Source: Amycolatopsis alba DSM 44262 | Lineage (GTDB): Bacteria; Actinomycetota; Actinomycetes; Mycobacteriales; Pseudonocardiaceae | DNA length: 64,000 nucleotides | Reading direction: 5' to 3' | NCBI RefSeq assembly: GCF_000384215.1 | Contig: NZ_KB913032.1 | Span: 1,513,021 to 1,577,020, forward strand | Part shown: positions 43,562 through 52,192 of the stretch, piece after piece | How positions within the stretch are numbered: position 1 is the stretch's first letter | Layout: every line of letters starts with the position of its first letter | Made by a program: the position numbers and the translations under genes | Notes under the pieces: model-generated | Databases searched by the model: none | Told to the model about the DNA's origin: nothing | What the model saw: the letters and a program-made list of their open reading frames with translations, nothing else

Positions 43562-44752
43562 GCTTCGCCGCGCGTATCCGTCCAGTTCTGCCCGTGAGAA
43601 CGAAAGCTCCTCCGCGTCCACGGCGCCGCAGTCCAAGCCACGCAACAAGAAACTCGCCAGAGCCTGCGCGGTCGCAGGCTCGTCCAGGACGCCGCGGCCG
43701 GTTTGGTCCGCGTAGTCCCTCAAACGCCCCAGCGCCGCCGGGAATCCCTCGCGGAAGAACGCGTACGTCGCGGCGAACCGGGTCGGCAGCTGATGCGGAT
43801 GCAGATCCCAGCCCTGGTAGAAGCCGTTTTCCAGGGAGCGCCGCACCAGCCGCAGGTGTTCGCGCCAGGCCGGGAGGATCGCGTCGCCGACGGGCAGTTT
43901 GTTCGTCGAGCCGTCCGAAAGCCGGACGCCGGTCCCCGCGGCCGAAACCTGCATGAGCTGTTTGGCGAAGTCCGCGGCCGGATGCTCCATGCTCTGGTAC
44001 TCGGCGCCGATGCCGAGACCGGCGCTGTAGTCGTACGTCCCGTAGTGCAGTCCCGAACACCGGCCGCGCGCGGCCTGGATGATCCGCGGCACCGCCACCG
44101 TCCCGTCGATGTCCACAATGGACTGCGCCGTCTCGATCTGGACCTCGAACCGCAAGGCCCCGTCAGCCAGGCCGTACGCGGATTCCAGGCGCTCCAGGAC
44201 ATCCGCCGCCACTTCGACCTGCTCGACGGCGGTCACCTTCGGCAGCGTGACGACGAAACCGTCCGGCAGCGGCGCGCTTTCCAGCAGACCGGCCAGGAAG
44301 AGGTCGAGAGTGCGGATGCCGCGGCGCCGGGTCGCCTGCTCGAAGCTCTTGAACCGGATGCCGACGAACGGCGTCCCGCCCGTGACGGCGAGGGTCCGCC
44401 CCGCGGCGAGCGCGGTGGCGTCCTCCTCGTCGTCGCCCGGCCTGCCGAGGCCGTCTTCGAAGTCGATCCGCAGATCCTCGATCGGCTCCGTCAGGAGTTT
44501 GGTCCTGACCCGATCGGCGATGTCCGCGTCCAGGCCCAGCTGATCGGCGTGTTCGCCGAAGACCCGCAGGGCCTGTTTGCCCCAGTCCGCCACGAGCCGC
44601 GTCTTGTACTTCGACGCGGGCACGTACACGGTGTGCACGGGCTGGCGGCCGGGCGGCTCGCCGGGATACTCGGCCGCGACGCGCGCGTCCGCCTCGGCGA
44701 GGCGCGCGTCAGCGGCGGTGTAGACGTCCTCGGTGAGCCGCCCGTTCCCCAT
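43556..44752 (-). CDS. DUF6986 CitE/HpcH-like lyase-fold protein
   Basis: A 398-residue TIM-barrel protein of the HpcH/HpaI aldolase-citrate lyase type (DUF6986). Segments: VYVPASKYKTRLVADWGKQAL, LRIDFEDGLGRPGDDEE, GIRFKSFEQATRRRGIRTLD, RFEVQIETAQSIVDIDG (acidic metal ligand) and RCSGLHYGTYDYSAGLGI. It starts 4 bases after the malate synthase stop. The same pair is linked to allantoin genes in Streptomyces, as I recall, so it may act on glyoxylate-derived compounds. Its reaction is unknown. Confidence 0.85.
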   Translation of the reverse strand: MGNGRLTEDVYTAADARLAEADARVAAEYPGEPPGRQPVHTVYVPASKYKTRLVADWGKQALRVFGEHADQLGLDADIADRVRTKLLTEPIEDLRIDFEDGLGRPGDDEEDATALAAGRTLAVTGGTPFVGIRFKSFEQATRRRGIRTLDLFLAGLLESAPLPDGFVVTLPKVTAVEQVEVAADVLERLESAYGLADGALRFEVQIETAQSIVDIDGTVAVPRIIQAARGRCSGLHYGTYDYSAGLGIGAEYQSMEHPAADFAKQLMQVSAAGTGVRLSDGSTNKLPVGDAILPAWREHLRLVRRSLENGFYQGWDLHPHQLPTRFAATYAFFREGFPAALGRLRDYADQTGRGVLDEPATAQALASFLLRGLDCGAVDAEELSFSRAELDGYARRSG

Positions 44753-44756
44753 TTGT

Positions 44757-46334
44757 CTACTTGATCCGTTCGTAGGCGGGCAGGGTCAGGAAGTCCGGGA
44801 ACTCGTCGGCGAGCGCGACCTGCTCGAACAGCTCGACGGCGGGCTCCAGCAGCTCCGGCTTGATCTCGGCGGCGAGTTCGCCGCGGACCTCGGCCAGCAC
44901 ACCGCGCACGAGTTCTTCGGTCACCTTGTCACCGGTGTCGAGCTGCGTGCCGTTGCGCACCCACTGCCACACCTGCGAACGCGAGATCTCCGCGGTGGCC
45001 GCGTCCTCCATCAGGTTGTGGATGGCGGCGGCGCCGTTCCCGCTCAGCCAGGAGGCGATGTAGCGGATGCCGACGTCGACGGCGGCACGCAGACCGGCAG
45101 CGGTGGCGCCACCCGGCGTCGAAGCCGCGTCGAGGAGCTGATCGGCGGTGACGGACACCTCGTCGCGGGTGCGGTCGAGCTGGTTCGGCTTGTCGCCGAG
45201 GACCTTGTCGAACTCCTCGCGGCAGATGTCCACCATGCCGGGGTGCGCGACCCAGGAGCCGTCGAAGCCATCGCCTGCCTCGCGGCTCTTGTCCGCGCGG
45301 ACCTTGTCGAGCGCGGCGGCGGTGACTTCCGGATCCTTGCGGTTCGGGATGAACGCGGCCATGCCGCCGATGGCGAACGCGCCGCGCTTGTGGCAGGTGC
45401 GCACCAGCAGTTCGGTGTACGCGCGCATGAACGGCGCGGTCATGGTGACCGAGTTGCGGTCCGGCAGCACGAACTTCTCGCCCGCGTCACGGAAATACTT
45501 GATGACACTGAACAGGTAGTCCCAGCGGCCTGCGTTCAGGCCGGAGGCGTGCTCGCGCAGTTCGTAGAGGATCTCGTCCATCTCGAACGCGGCCGGGATG
45601 GTCTCGATCAGCACGGTCGCGCGGACGGTGCCGTGCTCGATGCCGAGCGTCTTCTCCGAGTGGGTGAAGACGTCGTTCCAGAGCCGCGCTTCGAGGTGGT
45701 TCTCCATCTTCGGCAGGTAGAAGTACGGGCCCTTGCCGCGGCTGAGCAGTTCCTTCGCGTTGTGGAAGAAGTAAAGCCCGAAGTCGACCAGCGCGCCGAC
45801 AGCCTGGCGCCCGCCGAAGGACAGGCCACGCTCGTCGAGGTGCCAGCCGCGCGGGCGGACGACGATGGTCGCGTGCTCGACGTCGTCCTTCAGCGCGTAG
45901 CTCTTGCCGCCGCTTTCCAGCGTGATGGTCCCGCGGACGGCGTCGGACAGGTTGACCTGGCCGGAGACGACGTTCGCCCAGTGCGGCGTGTTGGCGTCCT
46001 CGAGGTCGGCGAGCCAGACCTTGGCGCCGGAGTTCAGCGCGTTGATGGTCATCTTGCGGTCGGTCGGACCGGTGATCTCGACGCGGCGATCGCGCAGCGC
46101 GGGCGGGGCCTCGGCCACCTTCCAGTCGCCCTCGCGGACCTGCGCGGTCTCGGGCAGGAAGTCGAGCTTGCCGGTGGTCCTGGCCTCCTCACGGCGCTTG
46201 CTCCTGGCCTGCAGCAGCTCGTCGCGGCGGGCGGCGAAAGCCTCGTGCAGGCCGGCGAGGAAGGCGAGCGCCTCCGGCGTGAGGATTTCGTCCCCGCGCT
46301 CGACCGGATCGCCGAGCACCTGAGCTTCAGACAT
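44757..46334 (-). CDS. aceB: Malate synthase A
   Basis: Malate synthase condenses glyoxylate with acetyl-CoA. The 525-residue product has the A-type features: MTINALNSGAKVWLADLEDANTPHW, TIVVRPRGWHLDERGLSFGGRQAVGALVDFGLYFFHN, VLIETIPAAFEMDEILYELREH (catalytic acid) and GFDGSWVAHPGM. It would consume glyoxylate released from ureidoglycolate. No isocitrate lyase gene is nearby, which fits a purine rather than acetate role. The ATG at 46334 is chosen; a GTG three codons upstream is possible. Confidence 0.95.
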   Translation of the reverse strand: MSEAQVLGDPVERGDEILTPEALAFLAGLHEAFAARRDELLQARSKRREEARTTGKLDFLPETAQVREGDWKVAEAPPALRDRRVEITGPTDRKMTINALNSGAKVWLADLEDANTPHWANVVSGQVNLSDAVRGTITLESGGKSYALKDDVEHATIVVRPRGWHLDERGLSFGGRQAVGALVDFGLYFFHNAKELLSRGKGPYFYLPKMENHLEARLWNDVFTHSEKTLGIEHGTVRATVLIETIPAAFEMDEILYELREHASGLNAGRWDYLFSVIKYFRDAGEKFVLPDRNSVTMTAPFMRAYTELLVRTCHKRGAFAIGGMAAFIPNRKDPEVTAAALDKVRADKSREAGDGFDGSWVAHPGMVDICREEFDKVLGDKPNQLDRTRDEVSVTADQLLDAASTPGGATAAGLRAAVDVGIRYIASWLSGNGAAAIHNLMEDAATAEISRSQVWQWVRNGTQLDTGDKVTEELVRGVLAEVRGELAAEIKPELLEPAVELFEQVALADEFPDFLTLPAYERIK

Positions 46335-46394
46335 GAGTAACACCCCGAGTTCGGATAAATAACGTCCCTACGGTTTTACATGACGGACTATAGT

Positions 46395-46409
46395 TTCTGC
46401 ATAGCGGAA
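46395..46409. promoter_or_regulatory. Candidate AllR operator between aceB and allR
   Basis: TTCTGC-ATA-GCGGAA is a near-perfect 15-bp inverted repeat (five of six arm pairs) in the roughly 100-bp divergent gap. Its reverse complement shares 10 of 15 positions with the palindrome upstream of allB, including all outer TTCC/GAA bases. A shared IclR-type repressor site is likely. Confidence 0.55.
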
Positions 46410-46437
46410 CATCAACGCCGACGTAAGGAGTACCACG

Positions 46438-47214
46438 GTGGCAGCGGAGAAGAACGGGCGCGATGGCGGCGTCCAGTCACTTCAGCGAGCCTTCGAGCTC
46501 CTCGAGCATCTCGCGGACACCGGCGGCGAGGCCAGCCTCTCGGAGCTGGCGACCCTGTCCGGGCTGCCGATGCCGACCATCCACCGGCTGATCAGGACGC
46601 TGGTGGACCTGGGTTACGTCCGGCAGAACACCAACCGCCGGTACGCGCTGGGCGCGCGGCTCATCCGGCTGGGTGAGAACGCCAGCATGCAGTTCGGCTC
46701 GTGGGCGCGGCCGCTGCTCGCGGAGCTGGTCGACGAGGTCGGCGAGACCGCGAACCTCGCCGTCCTGGAACGGGACGAGGTCGTCTACGTCGCCCAGGTG
46801 CCGTCGAAGCACTCGATGCGGATGTTCACCGAGGTCGGGCGCCGTCTCCTGCCGCACGGCACCGGCGTGGGAAAGGCGATGCTCGCGCACCTGCCGTCCG
46901 ACGACGTCACGGCGCTGCTGGTCAGGACCGGCATGCCCGCGTACACCGAGCACACCTTCACCGACCAGGACGCGCTTCTGCGTGAGCTGGCGAGGATCGC
47001 CCAGCAGGGTTATGCGCTCGACGAAGCCGAGCAGGAACTGGGCGTCCGCTGCGTGGCCGTCGCGGTCCCCGGCGCGCCGGTGCCGGCGGCGGTCTCGGTG
47101 TCCGGGCCTTCGGGACGGCTCACGATGGAGGCCGTCGAGCGGATCGCGCCCGTCGTCCAGCGGATCGCGACCTCGCTCGGCTCCACCCTTTCGCGTGACG
47201 GGGTCACCGTTTGA
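46438..47214 (+). CDS. allR: IclR family regulator, probable AllR
   Basis: A 258-residue IclR regulator: winged helix GVQSLQRAFELLEHLADTGGEASLSELATLSGLPMPTIHRLIRTLVDLGYVRQ and a C-terminal ligand domain (LAVLERDEVVYVAQVPSKHSMRMFTEVGRRLLPHGTGVGKAML). Divergent from aceB. In Streptomyces coelicolor an IclR-type AllR represses allantoinase, allantoicase and malate synthase genes, and the cluster content here matches. The GTG start follows AAGGAG. Confidence 0.9.
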   Translation: MAAEKNGRDGGVQSLQRAFELLEHLADTGGEASLSELATLSGLPMPTIHRLIRTLVDLGYVRQNTNRRYALGARLIRLGENASMQFGSWARPLLAELVDEVGETANLAVLERDEVVYVAQVPSKHSMRMFTEVGRRLLPHGTGVGKAMLAHLPSDDVTALLVRTGMPAYTEHTFTDQDALLRELARIAQQGYALDEAEQELGVRCVAVAVPGAPVPAAVSVSGPSGRLTMEAVERIAPVVQRIATSLGSTLSRDGVTV

Positions 47215-47935
47215 GCCTGGTCTCCAAACCGTCGAGCATCCTGTCCAGCCCGTAGCGGAACTTCTCGTCGCGAAGCCGCTCCGGGTCGGCCTCACTGTCG
47301 TCGTGGACGAGCCGTTCCCGCTGGTGCGGATGCTCTTGTGCCGCCGCCTCGACGGCCGGCCGCAAGCGCTCCGCCCACTCGCGTTCGCTCTGGCCGCTCT
47401 TCGCGACGATGGTGAGCCAGGCCGCCTCGCTCGTCCCCATGCCGATGACGTAGGAGATGACCGCGCTGATCGCCTGCTCCGCTTCGTCGCCGGGAAAGCC
47501 CGCGGTCACGAAAACGGCCAGCAGCCGCTCGTTGAGCCGCATGACGTTCGGCCCGAGGTAGGACAGGCCCACCGAGCCGAGCAGTGAAGCGACCCAGGGG
47601 TGCCGCAGGATCATCGCGCGGACACTCTGCGCCCCGACGACGGCCGCCTCGCGCCACCGCGCCGGATCGTCACCGTCCGGCACGGTGATCTCGCCGTAGA
47701 CCTCGTCGACGACCAGCTCGATCAGCTCGTCACGGTTGGCCACATGCCGGTAGAGCGAGGTCGCGCCCGCGTTCAGCGCGGTGCCCAGCCTGCGCATGCT
47801 CAGCGCGTCCACACCTTCGACGTCCAGGAGCCGGACCGCCTCGCCGACGATCTGCGCCTGGCTCAGCGCGGGCTGATCCCGTTTGCGACGGGGACGGGTC
47901 CACACCGACTGGATCGGCTGCTCCTCGGTTGTCAT
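47204..47935 (-). CDS. TetR family transcriptional regulator
   Basis: A 243-residue TetR regulator: LSQAQIVGEAVRLLDVEGVDALSMRRLGTALNAGATSLYRHVANRDELIELVVDEVYG, followed by a TetR_C-type ligand domain. It is divergent from an MFS exporter gene and presumably its repressor. The 3' end overlaps allR by 11 bases. Confidence 0.92.
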   Translation of the reverse strand: MTTEEQPIQSVWTRPRRKRDQPALSQAQIVGEAVRLLDVEGVDALSMRRLGTALNAGATSLYRHVANRDELIELVVDEVYGEITVPDGDDPARWREAAVVGAQSVRAMILRHPWVASLLGSVGLSYLGPNVMRLNERLLAVFVTAGFPGDEAEQAISAVISYVIGMGTSEAAWLTIVAKSGQSEREWAERLRPAVEAAAQEHPHQRERLVHDDSEADPERLRDEKFRYGLDRMLDGLETRLKR

Positions 47936-47985
47936 GCGCCCACTCTAGCGCACGACGTGCCCCATTGCGAACGCTGTCACGTTCT

Positions 47986-48000
47986 GCGTACAGTGTGCGC
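47986..48000. promoter_or_regulatory. Near-palindrome GCGTACAGTGTGCGC between tetR and the MFS gene
   Basis: A 15-bp inverted repeat with six of seven pairs matching, in the 107-bp divergent gap, 43 bases upstream of the exporter start. A plausible TetR-regulator site; GAACG-n6-CGTTC lies just upstream and may be part of it. Confidence 0.5.
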
Positions 48001-48042
48001 ATTAGTAGAACAACGTACGCAACCGCCTCTGGGGGTAGTCAA

Positions 48043-49524
48043 ATGAACGAGACGCCGACGCGTGACCCGCGCCGCTGGTGGATCCTGATCGTGCTGTGCC
48101 TGAGCACGCTCGTGCTGGTCGTGGACAACATGGTGCTGACGGTCGCCGTGCCGCCGCTGGCCGAAGACCTCAAGGCGAGCGCCCAGGACACGCAGTGGAT
48201 CCTGGACTCCTACATCCTGGTGTTCGCCGGCCTGCTGCTCACCTCGGGAAGTCTCGGGGACCGGTTCGGCCGCCGGAAGGTGATGATCATCGGCCTGCTC
48301 CTGTTCGGGGTGGCCTCACTCGTCGCCGCGCTGGCCTCGAATCCCCTGGAACTGATCCTGTCCCGCGCGGCGATGGGCGTCGGCGGCGCGCTGATCATGC
48401 CGAGCACCCTGTCCATCCTGATCACCGTCTTCGACGACGCCGAACGCCGGAAGGCGATGGCGGCGTGGAGCGCGGTCGCGATGCTCGGCCTGATCGGCGG
48501 CCCGGTACTGGGCGGCGTGCTGATCGCGTGGTTCTGGTGGGGCGCGGTGTTCCTGATCAACGTGCCGATCGTCGTCATCGCCGTGCTCGCCGCGCTCACC
48601 CTGATGCCGGAATCCCGTGGCCCGTGGCAGAAGCCCGACCCGCTCGGCACGATCCTGTCCGCGACCGGCATGGTCGCGCTGGTCTGGACGATCATCGAAC
48701 TGCCCAAGCACGGCATCGCCGAAGCAGGCACCCTGGTCCCGCTGGCGATCGCGGTGGTGAGCCTGACCGGCTTCGTTTTCTGGGAACGGCACACGCCGTC
48801 GCCGATGGTCCCGCTCAAGCTGTTCCGCAAGCGCAACTTCAGCGGCGGCAGCCTCTCGCTCACGCTGGTGCAGATCGGCAACGGCGGGCTGCTGCTGCTC
48901 CTGACCCAGTACCTGCAGTTCGTGCTCGGCTACACCCCGACCCAAGCGGGCTTGGCGTTCATCCCGATGGCCGTCGCGTCGCTGCTCTGCAACACCCTCG
49001 GCGCCACACTGGGCCAGAAGATCGGGAACCGCGCGCTGGCCACGGCCGGGATGACCGTGATGGCCGCCGGATTCGGCCTGCTCGGGACTCTGTCGACGAC
49101 TTCGGGCTTCCTGCTGACGGCGATCGCGCTGTTCCTGCTCGGCGCAGGCGGCGGGCTGGCGATGCCCGCGGCGATCTCGGCGCTGATGGGCGAGGTCCCT
49201 CAGGAGCAGGCCGGTGTCGGCTCCGCGCTCAACGACACCATCCAGCAGCTGGGCGCCGCGCTCGGCATCGCGATCCTGGGCAGCGTCGTGTCCAGCCTGT
49301 TCACCGCGCACATGCCCGACTCCGCACCGGCTCAGGCGCGGCTTTCGATCGGCGACGCCTTCGCCACCGGTGACAGCGGAGTCATCGCGGCGGCCCGCGA
49401 GTCGTTCACCTCGGCGATGTCGACGACGTTCGTCGTGAGCGCGGCCGGGGTGCTGGTGGCGGCGGTGGTCGCGTTCGTGGTGATGCGGGACAAGCAGGCG
49501 GAACCTGCGCTCGTCAGTTGCTGA
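48043..49524 (+). CDS. MFS multidrug exporter, DHA2 (14-helix) family
   Basis: A 493-residue drug:proton antiporter. MFS motif A appears as GSLGDRFGRRKVMIIG, motif C-like RAAMGVGGALIMPSTLSIL, and the overall hydrophobicity fits 14 helices. Substrate unknown. Regulated by the adjacent TetR protein (inference). The start ATG is preceded by a weak GGGGG site; the open frame upstream is the promoter. Its end overlaps ftsY by 11 bases. Confidence 0.92.
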   Translation: MNETPTRDPRRWWILIVLCLSTLVLVVDNMVLTVAVPPLAEDLKASAQDTQWILDSYILVFAGLLLTSGSLGDRFGRRKVMIIGLLLFGVASLVAALASNPLELILSRAAMGVGGALIMPSTLSILITVFDDAERRKAMAAWSAVAMLGLIGGPVLGGVLIAWFWWGAVFLINVPIVVIAVLAALTLMPESRGPWQKPDPLGTILSATGMVALVWTIIELPKHGIAEAGTLVPLAIAVVSLTGFVFWERHTPSPMVPLKLFRKRNFSGGSLSLTLVQIGNGGLLLLLTQYLQFVLGYTPTQAGLAFIPMAVASLLCNTLGATLGQKIGNRALATAGMTVMAAGFGLLGTLSTTSGFLLTAIALFLLGAGGGLAMPAAISALMGEVPQEQAGVGSALNDTIQQLGAALGIAILGSVVSSLFTAHMPDSAPAQARLSIGDAFATGDSGVIAAARESFTSAMSTTFVVSAAGVLVAAVVAFVVMRDKQAEPALVSC

Positions 49525-50821
49525 GCAGGGCTTCGACGAAGGCGCCGGGCTCGAACGGGGCCAGGTCGTCCGGCCCTTCGCCGAGGCCGACCAGCTTGAC
49601 CGGCACCCCGAGCTCACGCTGCACCTGGAAGACGATGCCGCCCTTCGCGGTGCCGTCCAGTTTGGTCAGCACGATGCCGGTGACGTCGATGACCTCGGAG
49701 AACACGCGGGCCTGCATCAGCCCGTTCTGCCCGGTGGTGGCGTCGAGCACCAGCAGCACCTCGTCGACCTTCGCCTGCTTCTCGACGACTCGTTTGACCT
49801 TGCCCAGCTCGTCCATCAGGCCGGTCTTGGTGTGCAGGCGGCCGGCGGTGTCGACCAGGACGGCGTCCACCCCCGCCTCGGTGCCGCGTTTGACGGCGTC
49901 GAAGGCGACCGCCGCTGGGTCCGCGCCTTCCTTGCCGCGGACGACCTCCGCGCCCACCCGCTCGGCCCAGGTCTGCAGCTGGTCCGCGGCGGCGGCGCGG
50001 AAGGTGTCGGCCGCGCCGAGCACGACGGTGCTCCCCTGTGCGACGAGCACCCGTGCGAGCTTGCCGGTGGTGGTGGTCTTGCCGGTGCCGTTGACCCCGG
50101 CGACCAGCACGACGGCGGGCTGCTTCACGCCGTCGACGGTGTGCGGCAGGGCGCGGACGGCCCGGACGGCGTCGGTCGACAGGGCGGCGGTCAGCACCTC
50201 CTGCAAGACCGCGCGTGCCTCCTCGGAGGTCCGCACGGCGCGGCGCTTCAGCTCCTCACGAAGGCGCTCGACGATCTCGGTGGTCGTGGCGGCGCCCAAG
50301 TCCGCCATGAGCAGCGTGTCTTCGACGTCCTGCCAGGAGTCCTCGTCCAGGTCACCGGCGCCCAGCAGGCCGAGCAGGCTCTGCCCGAACACCGAACGGG
50401 ATTTGCCCAGCCTGCCGCGCAGCCGCTCGAGTCGTCCGGACGCCGGGGCGATCTCCTCGGCGGGCGCGGCTTCCTCGGCCGGTTCGGGAAGTTCGACGTC
50501 GCGCACCGTGCGCTGCGCGGAATCCCTCGGCACCGACGCGTCGTCCCCGACGGCGGGCTGGCCGTCGGTCTCCGGGCGATCCTCGACCGGATGTTCCGGC
50601 TCGTCGGCCTCTTCGGTCTTCTCGCCGCCCGGAGCGAGCGCGATCCCGCCCGCCGCGGTGTAGCCGCCACCCTTCGGCTTCTCGCGTTCGACGGCGGCGG
50701 CAGCCTTGGACTCGTCCAGGCTGATCCGGCGGCGGCGCGCGATGAGGAGCCCGGCCACCAGAACGGCGACCAGTACCACGACGGCAACGACAACGATCCA
50801 GAACCAGGGGGTGCTCGACAC
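49514..50821 (-). CDS. ftsY: Signal recognition particle receptor FtsY
   Basis: FtsY docks SRP-ribosome complexes at the membrane. The 435 residues comprise an N-terminal helix (TPWFWIVVVAVVVLVAVLVAGLLIARRRR), typical for actinobacteria, an acidic linker, then the NG domain with GVNGTGKTTTTGKL (about 239-252), DTAGRLHTKTGLM and TKLDGTAKGGIVF. A GTG ten codons upstream (50851) is also open. In M. tuberculosis ftsY lies between amt and smc; here it is separated from both. Confidence 0.95.
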   Translation of the reverse strand: MSSTPWFWIVVVAVVVLVAVLVAGLLIARRRRISLDESKAAAAVEREKPKGGGYTAAGGIALAPGGEKTEEADEPEHPVEDRPETDGQPAVGDDASVPRDSAQRTVRDVELPEPAEEAAPAEEIAPASGRLERLRGRLGKSRSVFGQSLLGLLGAGDLDEDSWQDVEDTLLMADLGAATTTEIVERLREELKRRAVRTSEEARAVLQEVLTAALSTDAVRAVRALPHTVDGVKQPAVVLVAGVNGTGKTTTTGKLARVLVAQGSTVVLGAADTFRAAAADQLQTWAERVGAEVVRGKEGADPAAVAFDAVKRGTEAGVDAVLVDTAGRLHTKTGLMDELGKVKRVVEKQAKVDEVLLVLDATTGQNGLMQARVFSEVIDVTGIVLTKLDGTAKGGIVFQVQRELGVPVKLVGLGEGPDDLAPFEPGAFVEALLSN

Positions 50822-50974
50822 GGCGCCAATCCTCGCATCCGCGCACGGCACGACGTAGACGCCCCACGGGAAGGAAGCCGATCTTGTCAGACACCCACTG
50901 GATAGGACTCATTTCGGACAAGAAGAAACAGTCTCGCTTGCGCGTTCTCCGGAACGAGCGCTAGACCACTTCGA

Positions 50975-52183
50975 ATGACAGTTTTCTCCGGCTCTGGGGT
51001 CCGGATGATCGGGCTCATCTCCGGCACGTCGATCGACGGGATCGACGTGGCGGCCGCCGAACTGCGCGCCGACGGCGACACGGTGGTGCTGTCCCCGCTC
51101 GGCAAACTCGAAATCCCGTATCCCGAAGCGCTCCGCGAGGCCCTGCTCGGCGCCCTGCCGCCGAATCCGTGCAGCGCCGAACAGCTCACGAAACTCGACA
51201 CCCTGGTGGGACAGGCTTTCGGCGAGGCTGCCGCGCGCGGCGTCGAGGAACTGGCAGGCGGCAAAGCGGACGTCGTCGCCTCGCTGGGCCAGACGGTGTT
51301 CCACTGGGTGGAGGACGGGACCGCTCGCGGCACGCTGCAACTGGGGAACCCGGCGTGGATCGCCGAGCGCACCGGACTGCCGGTGGTGGCGGACCTGCGC
51401 GTGCGCGACGTCGCCGCCGGCGGGCACGGCGCGCCGCTCGCCAGCACCCTGGACGCGTTGTGGCTACGGGACATGGCCGCGCTCGGCCCGGTCGCGGCGC
51501 TCAACATCGGCGGGATCGCGAACATCACCGTCGTCCCCGCCGACGGTGATGTGCTCGCCTACGACACCGGCCCCGGCAACGCGCTGATGGACATCGCCGC
51601 GCACCGCGTCACCGGCAGGCGTGCCGACATCGACGGCGAGCTGGCCCTGCGCGGCGCCGTCCGGTCCGACCTGCTGGCGAAACTGCTGCTGGACCCGTAT
51701 TACGCGGCCGCGCCACCAAAATCCACCGGCAAGGAACTGTTTCACGGCGCGTACCTCGACGAGGCGCTCGACGGACTCCCGCCGGTCGGCGCGGAAGACC
51801 TCCTGGCGACCCTGACCGAACTGACCGCGGTGACGATCGCCGCGGAATGCCGTCGCCACGACGTCACCACGGTGATCGTCTCCGGCGGCGGCGCCGACAA
51901 CCCGGCGCTGATGGCCGCGCTCGACAGGAACCTGTCCGATACCGCACTGAAAACCAGTGACGACCACGGGCTGCCACGCGCGGGCAAAGAGGCATACCTG
52001 ACCATTCTGCTCGGCTGGCTCACCTGGTCCGGTGTCACGGGGAACCTCCCGTCGGCGACCGGCGCCAGGGGCGATCGGCTGCTCGGCAACATCACCCCTG
52101 GTGCGGGTCCCCTGCGGCTTCCCGCCCCGCATACCTCAACCGTGACCCGGCTACGGGTGGCGGCGACGACCGGCGAGCGATAG
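50975..52183 (+). CDS. anmK: Anhydro-N-acetylmuramic acid kinase
   Basis: AnmK phosphorylates and opens 1,6-anhydroMurNAc during cell-wall recycling. The 402-residue ASKHA protein has GLISGTSIDGIDVAAAEL, VADLRVRDVAAGGHGAPL, LNIGGIANIT and YDTGPGNALMD. An ATG at 51005 would remove ten non-conserved residues and is an alternative start. It is followed after 9 bases by a sodium/solute symporter, suggesting uptake and use of wall sugars. Confidence 0.94.
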   Translation: MTVFSGSGVRMIGLISGTSIDGIDVAAAELRADGDTVVLSPLGKLEIPYPEALREALLGALPPNPCSAEQLTKLDTLVGQAFGEAAARGVEELAGGKADVVASLGQTVFHWVEDGTARGTLQLGNPAWIAERTGLPVVADLRVRDVAAGGHGAPLASTLDALWLRDMAALGPVAALNIGGIANITVVPADGDVLAYDTGPGNALMDIAAHRVTGRRADIDGELALRGAVRSDLLAKLLLDPYYAAAPPKSTGKELFHGAYLDEALDGLPPVGAEDLLATLTELTAVTIAAECRRHDVTTVIVSGGGADNPALMAALDRNLSDTALKTSDDHGLPRAGKEAYLTILLGWLTWSGVTGNLPSATGARGDRLLGNITPGAGPLRLPAPHTSTVTRLRVAATTGER

Positions 52184-52192
52184 GAGATACGG

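Noticed and set aside
19576..49524. Genomic island or integrative element between amt and ftsY
   Set aside because: No integrase, transposase, tRNA boundary or direct repeats are seen, and base composition and codon use look like the core. It is reported only as a synteny break.
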